Shown here: in pieces, positions 43,652 through 52,104 of the stretch
Layout: every line of letters starts with the position of its first letter
How positions within the stretch are numbered: the first letter of the stretch is position 1
Assembly: GCA_900548345.1 (NCBI GenBank)
Contig: URKA01000009.1
Span: 14,765 to 78,764, forward strand
Direction: 5' to 3'
DNA from: an uncultured Paraprevotella sp.
Lineage (GTDB): Bacteria > Bacteroidota > Bacteroidia > Bacteroidales > Bacteroidaceae
Length of the DNA stretch: 64,000 nucleotides
Position numbers and translations under genes: made by a program
The notes under the pieces: model-generated
The model's input: only the letters and a program-made list of their open reading frames with translations
The model's database searches: none
What the model was told of the DNA's origin: nothing

Positions 43652-45123
43652 TTTACAACTGATTTTCGAATTAGTTCCACCATATCCTTGCTTTCCATAA
43701 AATCGTATAAAGCAAGATGGCGGATTTTATAATAACTGATGAACAATCCTTTTAACACCGATATGTAGTTTTGTTTGGCTTGCAGATAATCCTTATTGGC
43801 ATCGGTCAATTCTATGGCTGCCATTTTGCCCACTTTAAACCTCATAGCGGCAAATTCATACTGTTGGGCGGATAATTCATATTTTTCGCCTGACACATCC
43901 ATCAGTTCCCTGCTCATATTATAATCAAAGATATTATCATGAATCTCCTCCTTAAAATTATCCAACGCATATTCCTGTTCCAACAATATCGCCTCATATT
44001 CATTCCTGGCAATTTTCAGTTTGTTACGGTTAATCCCCCATTGGAAAACAGGTATGCTGAACGTCACTGACATAGCCTGACGCTGATCCGGCCGACGATA
44101 AGCATCCTTAAAAGTTTTGGCATATTGATTGAGACCATAGTTCAATGAGATATTGGCATTGAAATGGTTATTCACTCTTGCCTGATGCAAAGCATATTCA
44201 GCATTAAGGCGCTCCATTTCCAAAGACTGGTATTCGGGATTGTTCTTATTGACAAGGTTCAAAACAAATTCCTCATCTATATATGCGGGAAAATTTATAA
44301 TGGAAAGTTTCCCTAGTTCTATTCCTTGAAGAAACAGCTCATTTTCCAACAAGCGTATGGAGCTGGCATAAGCATGCTGCGACTTTTCCAAAGCCATCCT
44401 ATTATCAAGTTGTTGGAGTTTTACTTGATTGTACTCGTATTCTGTAATTTTCCCGGCTTCTTTACGGATCTTTGCATGCATAAGAAGCGAATCGCCCATA
44501 GTTACAGTTTTAGTATAGAAATCAATGTCCACTTTATTGGAATAGGCATCTAGATAAAGATTCAGAATCTTCTGTTGTTCAGTTGATACGGAAGCACAAA
44601 ATTCTTTCATTGCCATATCATGTTTCAGATTAGATATAGCTTTTTCAAAAATCATGCTTTTCCGGCCTCCAAGCAAAGACTGGGCATAAGAAAGGTACAT
44701 CGGAGTAGAACTGAAACTGTTATTATGGTTTGTAAACTCATGCAAAAAACTCAGGCTACTTCCCAATGTGAATATGCCGCCTGTGGCAGCAATTTTCTGA
44801 ACGACGCTCACTCCTCCGGACGTGGTATTGGAATATTCTTCCACATTAGAATATTCACCTGTATTATAATTCTGAAGTAGGCGCATGGAGTGGTCAAAAG
44901 ACACTGGATTGAAATTCAAAGAGAAAGACGGGAGCAGACTCTTCTTGAAATTGTCGCATTCCATCAACGTGTTCTCAAGAACCAAACGCTTTGTTTTCAC
45001 ATATTTTGTATGATAGACATATACATTAATGGCATCATGCAAGGTCAGTTCTTTTGCTGAACTGTCCAAGACGGAAAATGACAACAGCAAGTGTGCCAGA
45101 TATATTTTCTTTTTAGTCCGCAT
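43648..45123 (-). CDS. TolC-family outer-membrane channel
   Basis: A 491-residue outer-membrane efflux protein. A signal peptide of about 24 residues (LAHLLLSFSVLDSSAKE region) is followed by LTLHDAINVYVYH and two long helical repeats, the second starting near VNKNNPEYQSLEMERLNAEYALHQA. VSGEKYELSAQQYEFAAMRFKVGKMAAIEL and DANKDYLQAKQNYISVL in the second half are typical. It closes the type I secretion system and begins 14 bp after the UDP-xylose synthase gene. Confidence 0.9.
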   Translation of the reverse strand: MRTKKKIYLAHLLLSFSVLDSSAKELTLHDAINVYVYHTKYVKTKRLVLENTLMECDNFKKSLLPSFSLNFNPVSFDHSMRLLQNYNTGEYSNVEEYSNTTSGGVSVVQKIAATGGIFTLGSSLSFLHEFTNHNNSFSSTPMYLSYAQSLLGGRKSMIFEKAISNLKHDMAMKEFCASVSTEQQKILNLYLDAYSNKVDIDFYTKTVTMGDSLLMHAKIRKEAGKITEYEYNQVKLQQLDNRMALEKSQHAYASSIRLLENELFLQGIELGKLSIINFPAYIDEEFVLNLVNKNNPEYQSLEMERLNAEYALHQARVNNHFNANISLNYGLNQYAKTFKDAYRRPDQRQAMSVTFSIPVFQWGINRNKLKIARNEYEAILLEQEYALDNFKEEIHDNIFDYNMSRELMDVSGEKYELSAQQYEFAAMRFKVGKMAAIELTDANKDYLQAKQNYISVLKGLFISYYKIRHLALYDFMESKDMVELIRKSVVK

Positions 45124-45137
45124 GCTGTTAAATGCTT

Positions 45138-46094
45138 TTATTTTAATTCTGCTTGATTTTTAAAATACCCTATTGTTCTCTTAATTCCTTCTTCCAAGTT
45201 TATTTTCGGATACCAACCATTCAATATATTCTTTGCTAAAGTTATATCCGGACATCTTCTGCGTGGGTCATCTTGCGGAAAGGGCTTTTTAACAACGGAT
45301 GAGCTTGCACCCGTCAGTCCAATCACCCTTTCCGCTAAATTCATGATGGTACACTCACATGGGTTGCCAAGATTGACAGGACCTGTCACATGGGCTGGCG
45401 TTGCCATCATACGTGATATCCCGTCTATCAAGTCATCGACATATTGGAAGCTGCGTGTCTGCATTCCGTCTCCATAAACAGTAATATCCTCGTTGTGCAG
45501 CGCCTGCATGATGAAGTTGGGGATTACCCGTCCGTCACGACACGCCATACGCGGTCCGTATGTATTGAATATCCGTATGATTTTTACCGGTATCTTATAT
45601 TTCCGGTGATAGTCCATGCATAGGCTTTCCGCACACCGTTTGCCTTCGTCGTAACAGGAACGGATGCCGTGAGGATTGACATGTCCCCAGTAATCCTCCG
45701 GTTGGGGAGTCACTTCTGCATCTCCATAGACTTCACTGGTGGACGCCTGAAGGATTTTGCAACGGTGCTGCCGCGCTATTTCCAACAGATTCAAGGTTCC
45801 TAATACGGAGGTTTTGGTCGTTTCAATCGGGGATGCCTGATAATGTATCGGGGAAGCCGGGCATGCCAGGTTATAAATCTCATCGATATGTCCTGTTGGA
45901 ATATGATAAGGTGAACGGGTAATGTCGTGTTCTATTAACTTGAAGTATGGGTTTTCTATTAATGCGGACACGTTGTCAAGGTGGCCTGTGCTGAAGTTAT
46001 CCAGGCAGACAACTTTGTTCCCTTCCTGCAACAGGCGTTCACATAAATGAGAACCTATGAACCCAGCTCCTCCGGCTATTAAGATGTTTTTCAT
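45138..46094 (-). CDS. UDP-glucuronate decarboxylase (UDP-xylose synthase)
   Basis: Short-chain dehydrogenase of 318 residues that makes UDP-xylose from UDP-glucuronate. The start at 46094 (MKNILIAGGAGFIGSHLCER) gives the NAD motif GGAGFIG at 8-14; upstream codons to 46154 are unlikely because the -7 box lies there. Catalytic Tyr148 and Lys152 sit in CYDEGKRCAE, and NLACPASPIHYQ, STSEVYGDAEVTPQPE and RIFNTYGPRM mark the UXS branch. First gene of the export operon, so a xylose-type sugar donor is coexpressed with the glycosyltransferases. Confidence 0.9.
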   Translation of the reverse strand: MKNILIAGGAGFIGSHLCERLLQEGNKVVCLDNFSTGHLDNVSALIENPYFKLIEHDITRSPYHIPTGHIDEIYNLACPASPIHYQASPIETTKTSVLGTLNLLEIARQHRCKILQASTSEVYGDAEVTPQPEDYWGHVNPHGIRSCYDEGKRCAESLCMDYHRKYKIPVKIIRIFNTYGPRMACRDGRVIPNFIMQALHNEDITVYGDGMQTRSFQYVDDLIDGISRMMATPAHVTGPVNLGNPCECTIMNLAERVIGLTGASSSVVKKPFPQDDPRRRCPDITLAKNILNGWYPKINLEEGIKRTIGYFKNQAELK

Positions 46095-46151
46095 TATTGT
46101 TTTCAGGTTAATGATGTAATATACTTCCCTTGCTGAAAATATCAGCCGATT

Positions 46152-46159
46152 CAAATATA
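46152..46159 (-). promoter_or_regulatory. -7 box of the export operon
   Basis: Minus-strand TATATTTG fits TAnnTTTG. No TTTG is present at the -33 spacing, which suggests dependence on an activator. It lies 68.5 bp from the centre of the palindrome at 46221-46234. Confidence 0.65.
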
Positions 46160-46220
46160 GATGAATTTGTTGTCACTTCGTAGGATTTTAATGTGTATTT
46201 TAGAATCCGGTAATAAAATT

Positions 46221-46234
46221 CACCCTTTAGGGTG
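46221..46234. promoter_or_regulatory. Operator-like palindrome 1 (CACCCTTTAGGGTG)
   Basis: A perfect 14-bp inverted repeat lies between the divergent UXS operon and thiF. The minus strand reads TTAACACCCTAAAGGGTGA, identical to the site at 48034-48047 and its flanks. Its centre is 68.5 bp upstream of the export-operon -7 box and 24 bp upstream of the thiF -33 box. Confidence 0.8.
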
Positions 46235-46258
46235 TTAAAAAGAAACTTTTATGTAGTT

Positions 46259-46289
46259 TTTGAGAGTTGTTTTTTTTTATATACTTTTG
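46259..46289 (+). promoter_or_regulatory. Promoter of thiF-like gene
   Basis: TTTG at 46259-46262 and TACTTTTG at 46282-46289 are 19 bp apart, a full Bacteroidetes promoter. The start codon is at 46383, leaving a 5' leader of about 85 nt. Confidence 0.65.
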
Positions 46290-46382
46290 TCGGTAAAAGG
46301 TACTATAGTAAAATAAGAACAGGGGATTCTTGGATAAACATTTTAAATGTGAATAAATCCTGTACGCTGGACGGATAGACAA

Positions 46383-47138
46383 ATGGAAGAAAGATATTCA
46401 AGGAACCGTATCTACGTCAGCAATGACGAGATGGTTAAAATAAAGAATACAAAAATCCTTCTTGGAGGAGCAGGTATCGGTAGTATTATTGCTGAATGTG
46501 CACTTCGTTTCGGCTTTGAATCCATCACCGTTGTAGACGGTGACCATGTAGAACTGTCTAATCTGAACCGGCAGAATTACATGATGGAAGACATAGGGAC
46601 AAACAAAGCAAAGGCATTGGTCAAACGCTTGTCTGCAATCAATCCACAAGCAACTCTCCGGGCAATAGATACGTTCATCGACAAAAACAATGTAAATCAA
46701 ATTGCAAGCGGATATGATATCGCCATCAATGCATTGGACTTCAAGGATGAATCGCCCTTCCTGTTCGATGATATATGTAGCGAGCAAGGCATTCCTGTAT
46801 TGCATCCGTATAATTTCGGATGGGCAGGTTTTGTCACTGTAGTCACACCGCAAGGAAGCAAACTTCGGACAATCTCCAGTGAACCCTGTGGGTTTGAAAT
46901 AAAAATGGCAGAGCATGTATGCCAGCAGGAAACTTTACGAGATGTCAAACTTGACTGGTTATGTGACATCTTAAAACGTTATAAAGAAGAAGGTACTTTG
47001 CTTCCGCCTCCACAACTTGCCATTGCGTCATGGATTACAGCCGGCATCTGCGTAAATATCATGTATTTGATTGCAACCCGGAAAGCGTACAAGGCTTTTC
47101 CTGAATTCTATCTGTCAGCTGCTGATTTATGTACGTAG
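46383..47138 (+). CDS. E1-like ThiF/HesA-family adenylyltransferase
   Basis: A 251-residue Rossmann enzyme of the ThiF/MoeB/HesA group, which adenylates the C terminus of a protein or peptide. The nucleotide motif GGAGIGS is at 28-34, then VVDGDHVELSNLNRQNY (about 53-69) with the conserved Asp, Asn and Arg, and DIAINALDFKDE with the catalytic-loop Asp. The CxxC zinc pairs of MoeB are missing, though Cys occur in EPCGFEIKMAEHVC. It lacks a rhodanese domain and an adjacent ThiS. In this context it could activate a peptide or acyl intermediate, an inference. It reads divergently from the export operon. Confidence 0.8.
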   Translation: MEERYSRNRIYVSNDEMVKIKNTKILLGGAGIGSIIAECALRFGFESITVVDGDHVELSNLNRQNYMMEDIGTNKAKALVKRLSAINPQATLRAIDTFIDKNNVNQIASGYDIAINALDFKDESPFLFDDICSEQGIPVLHPYNFGWAGFVTVVTPQGSKLRTISSEPCGFEIKMAEHVCQQETLRDVKLDWLCDILKRYKEEGTLLPPPQLAIASWITAGICVNIMYLIATRKAYKAFPEFYLSAADLCT

Positions 47139-47171
47139 CCAGAGAAAACAAACGAATGGTCCTGAAACGCC

Positions 47172-47927
47172 TTATAACAGGCCTTGCAGCTCTGCAGAAA
47201 ACAATGCTTCTTTACTGCTTCGGACATTGAATTTTTGATATATTCCTTTTTTACATGATTTTATTGTATCCGTGCTGCAAAATCTTTTTTCTGCAATCTC
47301 TGAAGTCTTATATCCTTGCCCCAATAACATCAGAACATCATGCTCGGCAGGTGACAATCTTACTTTCTGGCGAGTTTCCCATAGCCGTTTCTTTAGTGAA
47401 TAAAACCAATAATTATCTGAATCTTCCTTATAAATTTCCACATTTCCCGCTTTATGACGTACAGACAATGACACCGCACATAATGCGAGCCAGATATGTC
47501 CATCCTTGGTCAACAAAATCGGAGTAAGTTTGTGATTGATTAATTTCTTATTCTGTCCTGTTCCCAAATGAAAATCATAAGAACTTGTGAACTTTAAACG
47601 TTCTTCCTGCGGTTGAGAGTCAAATAATTCAAAACAGGCTTTGTTGATTTCTGCCAACATGTCGAACTCCTTTGGGGAAACATTCTCCTGATAAAAAGAA
47701 TAGCCTTGCTTCATGACATAATCTGATGTATGACCGCATAGGAACAATGCTCCCGATGATACATATAAAAAATTCTTTTTATAATAATCTATTATATAGA
47801 TATTGTTGCGAGATGCACGAGGAATAGCTGAAATCACTTTTTTAATTATTACTGCATACTCATAGTGATTTTCAGGAATGTAATTAACGGAATTTTCCTG
47901 AATAAAAAAATCTTGTATCTTTGCCAT
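47172..47927 (-). CDS. LuxR-type transcriptional regulator with PAS-like sensor domain
   Basis: A 251-residue regulator. The C-terminal 65 residues are a GerE/LuxR helix-turn-helix: LSPAEHDVLMLLGQGYKTSEIA with STDTIKSCKKGIYQKFNV. The N-terminal 170 residues look like a PAS fold (NFLYVSSGALFLCGH, then LTPILLTKDGHIWLALCAVSLSV) and not like an AHL-binding domain or a receiver. It lies between the thiF gene and the acyltransferase gene and is convergent with the former (33 bp apart). Its own -7 box (minus TATCTTTG, 47951-47944) has no palindrome. It is the obvious candidate to bind the two CACCCTWWAGGGTG sites. Confidence 0.85.
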   Translation of the reverse strand: MAKIQDFFIQENSVNYIPENHYEYAVIIKKVISAIPRASRNNIYIIDYYKKNFLYVSSGALFLCGHTSDYVMKQGYSFYQENVSPKEFDMLAEINKACFELFDSQPQEERLKFTSSYDFHLGTGQNKKLINHKLTPILLTKDGHIWLALCAVSLSVRHKAGNVEIYKEDSDNYWFYSLKKRLWETRQKVRLSPAEHDVLMLLGQGYKTSEIAEKRFCSTDTIKSCKKGIYQKFNVRSSKEALFSAELQGLL

Positions 47928-48033
47928 AATTTATTGTTGGCGGCAAAGATACAGATTAAATTTGGAATCTCTCACAAAAAAGCATTTGAAATCTTATTTC
48001 ATGCCAAGAAACGAGGTTGAAAACTTCTTTTAA

Positions 48034-48047
48034 CACCCTAAAGGGTG
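48034..48047. promoter_or_regulatory. Operator-like palindrome 2 (CACCCTAAAGGGTG)
   Basis: A perfect 14-bp inverted repeat with the same flanks as site 1. Its centre is 68.5 bp upstream of the acyltransferase -7 box. It lies between the divergent LuxR-type and acyltransferase genes. Confidence 0.8.
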
Positions 48048-48108
48048 ATTTTGTTGTCGTTATCTAAAAAACATCTTTAAAGTTTTTCCGATTGCTGTCA
48101 TTTGTGCC

Positions 48109-48116
48109 TATATTTG
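48109..48116 (+). promoter_or_regulatory. -7 box of the acyltransferase gene
   Basis: TATATTTG, identical to the export-operon -7 box, lies 23 bp before the start codon. There is no TTTG at the -33 position. Confidence 0.65.
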
Positions 48117-48139
48117 ACTAAACAAGTATATGGAGTTAC

Positions 48140-48769
48140 ATGGAAAAACGCATTATAACCTTCAATGACTATAGTATTTGGGAAGCAGGGGGTGATTGTT
48201 TATGGGATTTGTCGGATTTTATCATAAGGGAGAACTATACACATCATGCCGGTGTAATGTGTTCCCAGGAAATATCTGAAAAAATAAATGCCATTTATAG
48301 TGAAGAACAGTCTTATTGTGACAATTCAAAAATATATATAGCCCGTGACAACGACAGAAAGATGATAGGAACAATCAGATGTTTGAAGTGGGATAAACAA
48401 CAGTTACTCCCCATACAAAAAATATTTGGAATCAATCCCATCAACGTCATTCCGAATGCAGAATCCTGTGAATTCTGGCATGTGGGAAGGTTGGCTGTTC
48501 GAAAAGGGTATGGCTTTCCCACTCTTTCCGTATTTAAAACACTCATCATGCATGCCATAAAGCCTATAGTGGACTGTGATAAAGGATACATGATTGCAGA
48601 AACCGACAAAAAACTTCTTAAATGTGTAAATTCATTGGGTATGCAGACCATAGCGTTAGGAGAACCCATAACTTACTTGGCGTCTGAAACAGTGCCAATT
48701 TGCTGTTCAAATGCCGGTTTGTCACCATTCTATCAAAGAAATCAGTATTTGTTGCATTATAATTTGTAG
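48140..48769 (+). CDS. GNAT-fold acyltransferase resembling autoinducer / N-acyl-amino-acid synthases
   Basis: A 209-residue protein. After a short N-terminal region, KIYIARDNDRKMIGTIRCLKWD forms the central GNAT strands, followed by CEFWHVGRLAVRKGYG (the E-x-x-R-x-A-V pattern of LuxI/FeeM-type enzymes), LFK-like VFKTLIMHAI, and a C-terminal MIAETDKKLLKCVNSLGMQTIALG. The spacing fits LuxI/FeeM-type acyltransferases better than simple N-acetyltransferases, but identity is low and the substrate is unknown. It is preceded by palindrome 2 and faces the LuxR-type gene. An acylated signal or lipid product is an inference. Confidence 0.68.
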   Translation: MEKRIITFNDYSIWEAGGDCLWDLSDFIIRENYTHHAGVMCSQEISEKINAIYSEEQSYCDNSKIYIARDNDRKMIGTIRCLKWDKQQLLPIQKIFGINPINVIPNAESCEFWHVGRLAVRKGYGFPTLSVFKTLIMHAIKPIVDCDKGYMIAETDKKLLKCVNSLGMQTIALGEPITYLASETVPICCSNAGLSPFYQRNQYLLHYNL

Positions 48770-48876
48770 TGATTGGCTGACAAAATAAAAGATGTCCGCA
48801 GGAACAATTTCTCCTGCGGACATCTTGTTGCATAAGTATCCTTAATGTATTTATGGCCGGACACGCGAAGGGATGA

Positions 48877-51492
48877 CTACAGATTGGCCAGTTCGATGAA
48901 TTTGTCGATGGCACTGCTCAGTCCGTCGGCGTTCTTACCGCCGGCCGTGGCGAAGTGGGCTTGTCCGCCGCCGCCGCCCTGGATAAGTCTGGCTGCCTCG
49001 CGGATAAGTTTGCCTACGTTCATGCCGTGTTCTTTCACCATGTTGTCCGAAGCGGCGGCCGTCAGTGTGGGCTTGTCTTCATGCAGGCTGCCCAGGATGA
49101 CCAGCGCGTCTTCCGTTTCGTTGCGCAACTGGAATGCCATATCCTTGGCGATGTCGGCCGGCAGGGGCAGCACGCTGGTATAGACTGTTACGCCGTTGAT
49201 GACCTTGGCGCGTTCGATGATTTTCTTCTTGGCTTGTGCGGCTTTCTCCTTGATGGCCGTTTCGAGTTGTTTCTTCAGGTTTGCGTTTTCCTCGATAGCT
49301 TTCAGGATTGCGACTTTTACATCGGGTGCGTTGTTGAACATGGCTTTCAGTTCGGCCATTGTATCTTGTAGCAGATAGAGCGTGTCTTCCACTTTCCGAC
49401 CGGTGACGGCTTCGATACGGCGTATGCCGGCAGCTACGGAGCTCTCACCTAAAATCTTTACCATACCGATGCGACCGGTAGAATGTGCATGGCAACCACC
49501 GCAGAATTCCACGCTGTCACCGAACTGTACCACGCGCACTTTGTCGCCGTACTTCTCGCCGAAGAGGGCAATGGCACCCAGTTCTTTGGCCTGTTCGATA
49601 GGGATTTCACGGTACTCTTGAAGAGGAATGTCCTCGCGTATCTTGTCGTTGACGATGCGTTCCACCTGACGCAATTCCTCATCGGTTACTTTCTGGAAGT
49701 GCGAGAAGTCGAAACGGAGGTAGTCGGGCGTTACCAGCGAACCTTTCTGTTCAACATGTTCGCCCAATACGGTGCGGAGTGCCTGGTCGAGCAAGTGCGT
49801 ACAAGTGTGGTTGGCTTCACTGGCAGCGCGCAGTTCCGTATCCACACATGCCATGAAGTTGGCTTCGGGATGTTGCGGGAGTGTTTTGGCAATATGCACC
49901 GGCAGGTTGTTTTCCCGTTTGGTGTCGATGATGTCGATGGTTTCGTATTCGGAGCAGAGTACGCCGCGGTCGCCTACCTGTCCGCCCATTTCTGCGTAGA
50001 AAGGTGTGTGGTCGAGTACTATCTGGTAGAATGTCTGTTTCTTTTGGGTCACTTTGCGGTAGCGCAGGATTCTGCATTCATGTTCCGTGGTGTCCCAGCC
50101 GTTGAACTCTGTTTCGCCTTCTGCCAGCACCACCCAGTCGCCGGTTTCTACGGCGGCGGCGTTGCGGGCGCGTTCTTTCTGTTTCTGCATTTCCGCATTG
50201 AACTTCTCCTCGTCCACGGTCATGCCGTTTTCACGGCAAATGAGTTCCGTCAGGTCCAATGGGAATCCGTATGTGTCGAAAAGCGTGAAGGCTTCCACTC
50301 CGTCGATGATGTTCTTGCCTGCGGCTTTGGTCTCTTCCATTACGCGGTCGAGCAGACGGATACCGGTTTCCAATGTGCGGAGGAAAGAATCTTCTTCTTC
50401 CTTCATCACTTTGGAGATAAGTACTTTCTGTGCTTCAAGCTCAGGGTATGACTGGCCCATTTCCTGTACGAGGACGGGCAATAGCTTGTACATGAACGCT
50501 TCTTTCTGTCCGAGGAATGTGTAGGCATAACGTACGGCACGACGGAGGATACGTCGGATGACATAGCCGGCTTTCGCATTGCCCGGCAACTGGCCGTCGG
50601 CAATGGAGAAGGCGATGGTGCGCAGGTGGTCGGCTACAACACGCATGGCCACGTCCTTCTTTGGGTTTTCCCCGTAACGGCAACCGGACAGGTCGCCGAT
50701 GACTTTGATGATAGGCTGGAATACATCCGTGTCGTAGTTGGAGCGTTTACCCTGCATGACGGAACAGAGGCGTTCGAAGCCCATACCGGTATCGATGACC
50801 TTGGCGGGCAACGGTTCCAGCGACTGGTCTGCCTTGCGGTTGTATTGCATGAACACGAGGTTCCATATTTCGATGACCAGCGGGTTGTCCTTGTTCACCA
50901 GCTCGCTGCCGGGAACTTTTGCCTTTTCCTCCTCCGGACGCAGGTCGATATGGATTTCCGAGCAGGGGCCGCAGGGACCTGTGGCACCCATTTCCCAGAA
51001 GTTGTCGTGCTTGTTGCCGTTGATGATATGGTCGGCCGGAAGATATTGTTCCCAATAGGCGGCAGCCTCGTTGTCACGTTCCAGCCCTTCTTCGGGTGAG
51101 CCTTCAAAAACTGTGGCATACAGGTTGCTCTTGTCGATTTTCAGCACGTCGACCAAGAATTCCCAAGCCCATTCGATGGCTTCTTTCTTGAAATAATCTC
51201 CGAAACTCCAGTTGCCCAGCATTTCGAACATGGTATGGTGATAAGTGTCATGTCCCACCTCTTCGAGGTCGTTATGCTTTCCACTTACGCGGAGACATTT
51301 CTGTGAGTCCGTGCAACGCTTGCTGACAGCAGGGCGGTTGCCGAGAATAATGTCTTTGAATTGGTTCATTCCCGCATTGGTGAACATCAGTGTCGGGTCG
51401 TCTTTAATGACCATCGGCGCAGACGGGACAATGAGGTGACCTTTCGACTCGAAGAATTTGACGAACGAGTCGCGGATTTCATTTGCAGTCAT
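48877..51492 (-). CDS. alaS: Alanyl-tRNA synthetase AlaS
   Basis: Class II synthetase of 871 residues. Motif 1 region [25 protein letters not shown] (split) at the N terminus, motif 2 with [17 protein letters not shown], the editing-domain zinc ligands in [13 protein letters not shown] and [15 protein letters not shown], and the C-terminal DHHA1 domain ending [15 protein letters not shown] are all present. It is separated from the acyltransferase gene by 107 bp and marks the right border of the accessory region. Confidence 0.97.
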   Translation of the reverse strand: MTANEIRDSFVKFFESKGHLIVPSAPMVIKDDPTLMFTNAGMNQFKDIILGNRPAVSKRCTDSQKCLRVSGKHNDLEEVGHDTYHHTMFEMLGNWSFGDYFKKEAIEWAWEFLVDVLKIDKSNLYATVFEGSPEEGLERDNEAAAYWEQYLPADHIINGNKHDNFWEMGATGPCGPCSEIHIDLRPEEEKAKVPGSELVNKDNPLVIEIWNLVFMQYNRKADQSLEPLPAKVIDTGMGFERLCSVMQGKRSNYDTDVFQPIIKVIGDLSGCRYGENPKKDVAMRVVADHLRTIAFSIADGQLPGNAKAGYVIRRILRRAVRYAYTFLGQKEAFMYKLLPVLVQEMGQSYPELEAQKVLISKVMKEEEDSFLRTLETGIRLLDRVMEETKAAGKNIIDGVEAFTLFDTYGFPLDLTELICRENGMTVDEEKFNAEMQKQKERARNAAAVETGDWVVLAEGETEFNGWDTTEHECRILRYRKVTQKKQTFYQIVLDHTPFYAEMGGQVGDRGVLCSEYETIDIIDTKRENNLPVHIAKTLPQHPEANFMACVDTELRAASEANHTCTHLLDQALRTVLGEHVEQKGSLVTPDYLRFDFSHFQKVTDEELRQVERIVNDKIREDIPLQEYREIPIEQAKELGAIALFGEKYGDKVRVVQFGDSVEFCGGCHAHSTGRIGMVKILGESSVAAGIRRIEAVTGRKVEDTLYLLQDTMAELKAMFNNAPDVKVAILKAIEENANLKKQLETAIKEKAAQAKKKIIERAKVINGVTVYTSVLPLPADIAKDMAFQLRNETEDALVILGSLHEDKPTLTAAASDNMVKEHGMNVGKLIREAARLIQGGGGGQAHFATAGGKNADGLSSAIDKFIELANL

Positions 51493-51531
51493 ACTTTGGT
51501 TATCTATTTTGCGTTACTATTCTAAAAAAGT

Positions 51532-51567
51532 TTTGCAAAGGTAACTTGTTTTGCCTACTTTTGCAAG
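51532..51567. promoter_or_regulatory. Interleaved divergent promoters of alaS and the MerR gene
   Basis: Plus strand: TTTG 51532-51535 and TACTTTTG 51556-51563, 20 bp apart. Minus strand: TACCTTTG at 51543-51536 with a near -33 CTTG at 51567-51564, also 20 bp. The two core promoters occupy the same 36 bp. Confidence 0.65.
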
Positions 51568-51604
51568 TAATACGCTGAAAACGATAGATAAAAGAAATAG
51601 AAAT

Positions 51605-51952
51605 ATGGCTCTGAATACGAACAAAGAATTGAAATTATACTATTCCATAGGTGAGGTGGCGGAGATGTTCGACGTGTCGGAAACGTTACTTCGTTATTGG
51701 GAAAAGGAGTTTCCAAGTATCGCTCCGCGTAAATCCGGCCGCAATATCCGGCAATATTCCAAAGAGGATATTGAGCAGATTCGGCTGATTCATAATTTAG
51801 TGAAGGTGCGTGGCATGAAACTGGCCGCGGCGCGCGAGGCTTTGAAGAAGAACAAGGCGGGCACGCAACAGACGGTAGAGGTGATGGAGCGTCTGAAGGC
51901 TGTGCGCGAGGAACTGTTGCAGATTAAAAAGGAACTGGACGGGCTGGTGTAA
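51605..51952 (+). CDS. MerR-family transcriptional regulator
   Basis: A 115-residue regulator started at the ATG at 51605, since the longer frame reads into the promoter. A MerR-type helix-turn-helix (LYYSIGEVAEMFDVSETLLRYWEKEF split, about 10-36) is followed by SIAPRKSGRNIRQYSKEDIEQIRLIHNLV and a C-terminal coiled coil (VMERLKAVREELLQIKKEL) for dimerisation. No Cys-based metal site is seen, so the effector is unknown. It is divergent from alaS, with overlapping promoters. Confidence 0.9.
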   Translation: MALNTNKELKLYYSIGEVAEMFDVSETLLRYWEKEFPSIAPRKSGRNIRQYSKEDIEQIRLIHNLVKVRGMKLAAAREALKKNKAGTQQTVEVMERLKAVREELLQIKKELDGLV

Positions 51953-52104
51953 TAGTTGATATGGGCATACGTGCCACCATCGCGACCAGCCTTTGAACGG
52001 ATGCCAATCGCATCGGTTCGTTCTATCCACGTTTTCACCGAAAGCAAAAAGTTATTGCTTCCCGCTGCATTTTTAATTGTATCGAATTCGTGTATTTTCT
52101 TGTG

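Noticed and set aside
37564..46094. Reading the exporter locus as a normal lanthipeptide cluster
   Set aside because: There is no LanB, LanM or radical SAM gene, the LanC-like proteins lack zinc ligands, and the only double-glycine cargo is a 157-residue mature protein.
46221..46234. Terminator instead of operator at the palindrome CACCCTTTAGGGTG
   Set aside because: The stem is only 6 bp around a 2-base centre, cannot form a hairpin loop without breaking pairs, has no proper T-run, and lies upstream of promoters in both cases.
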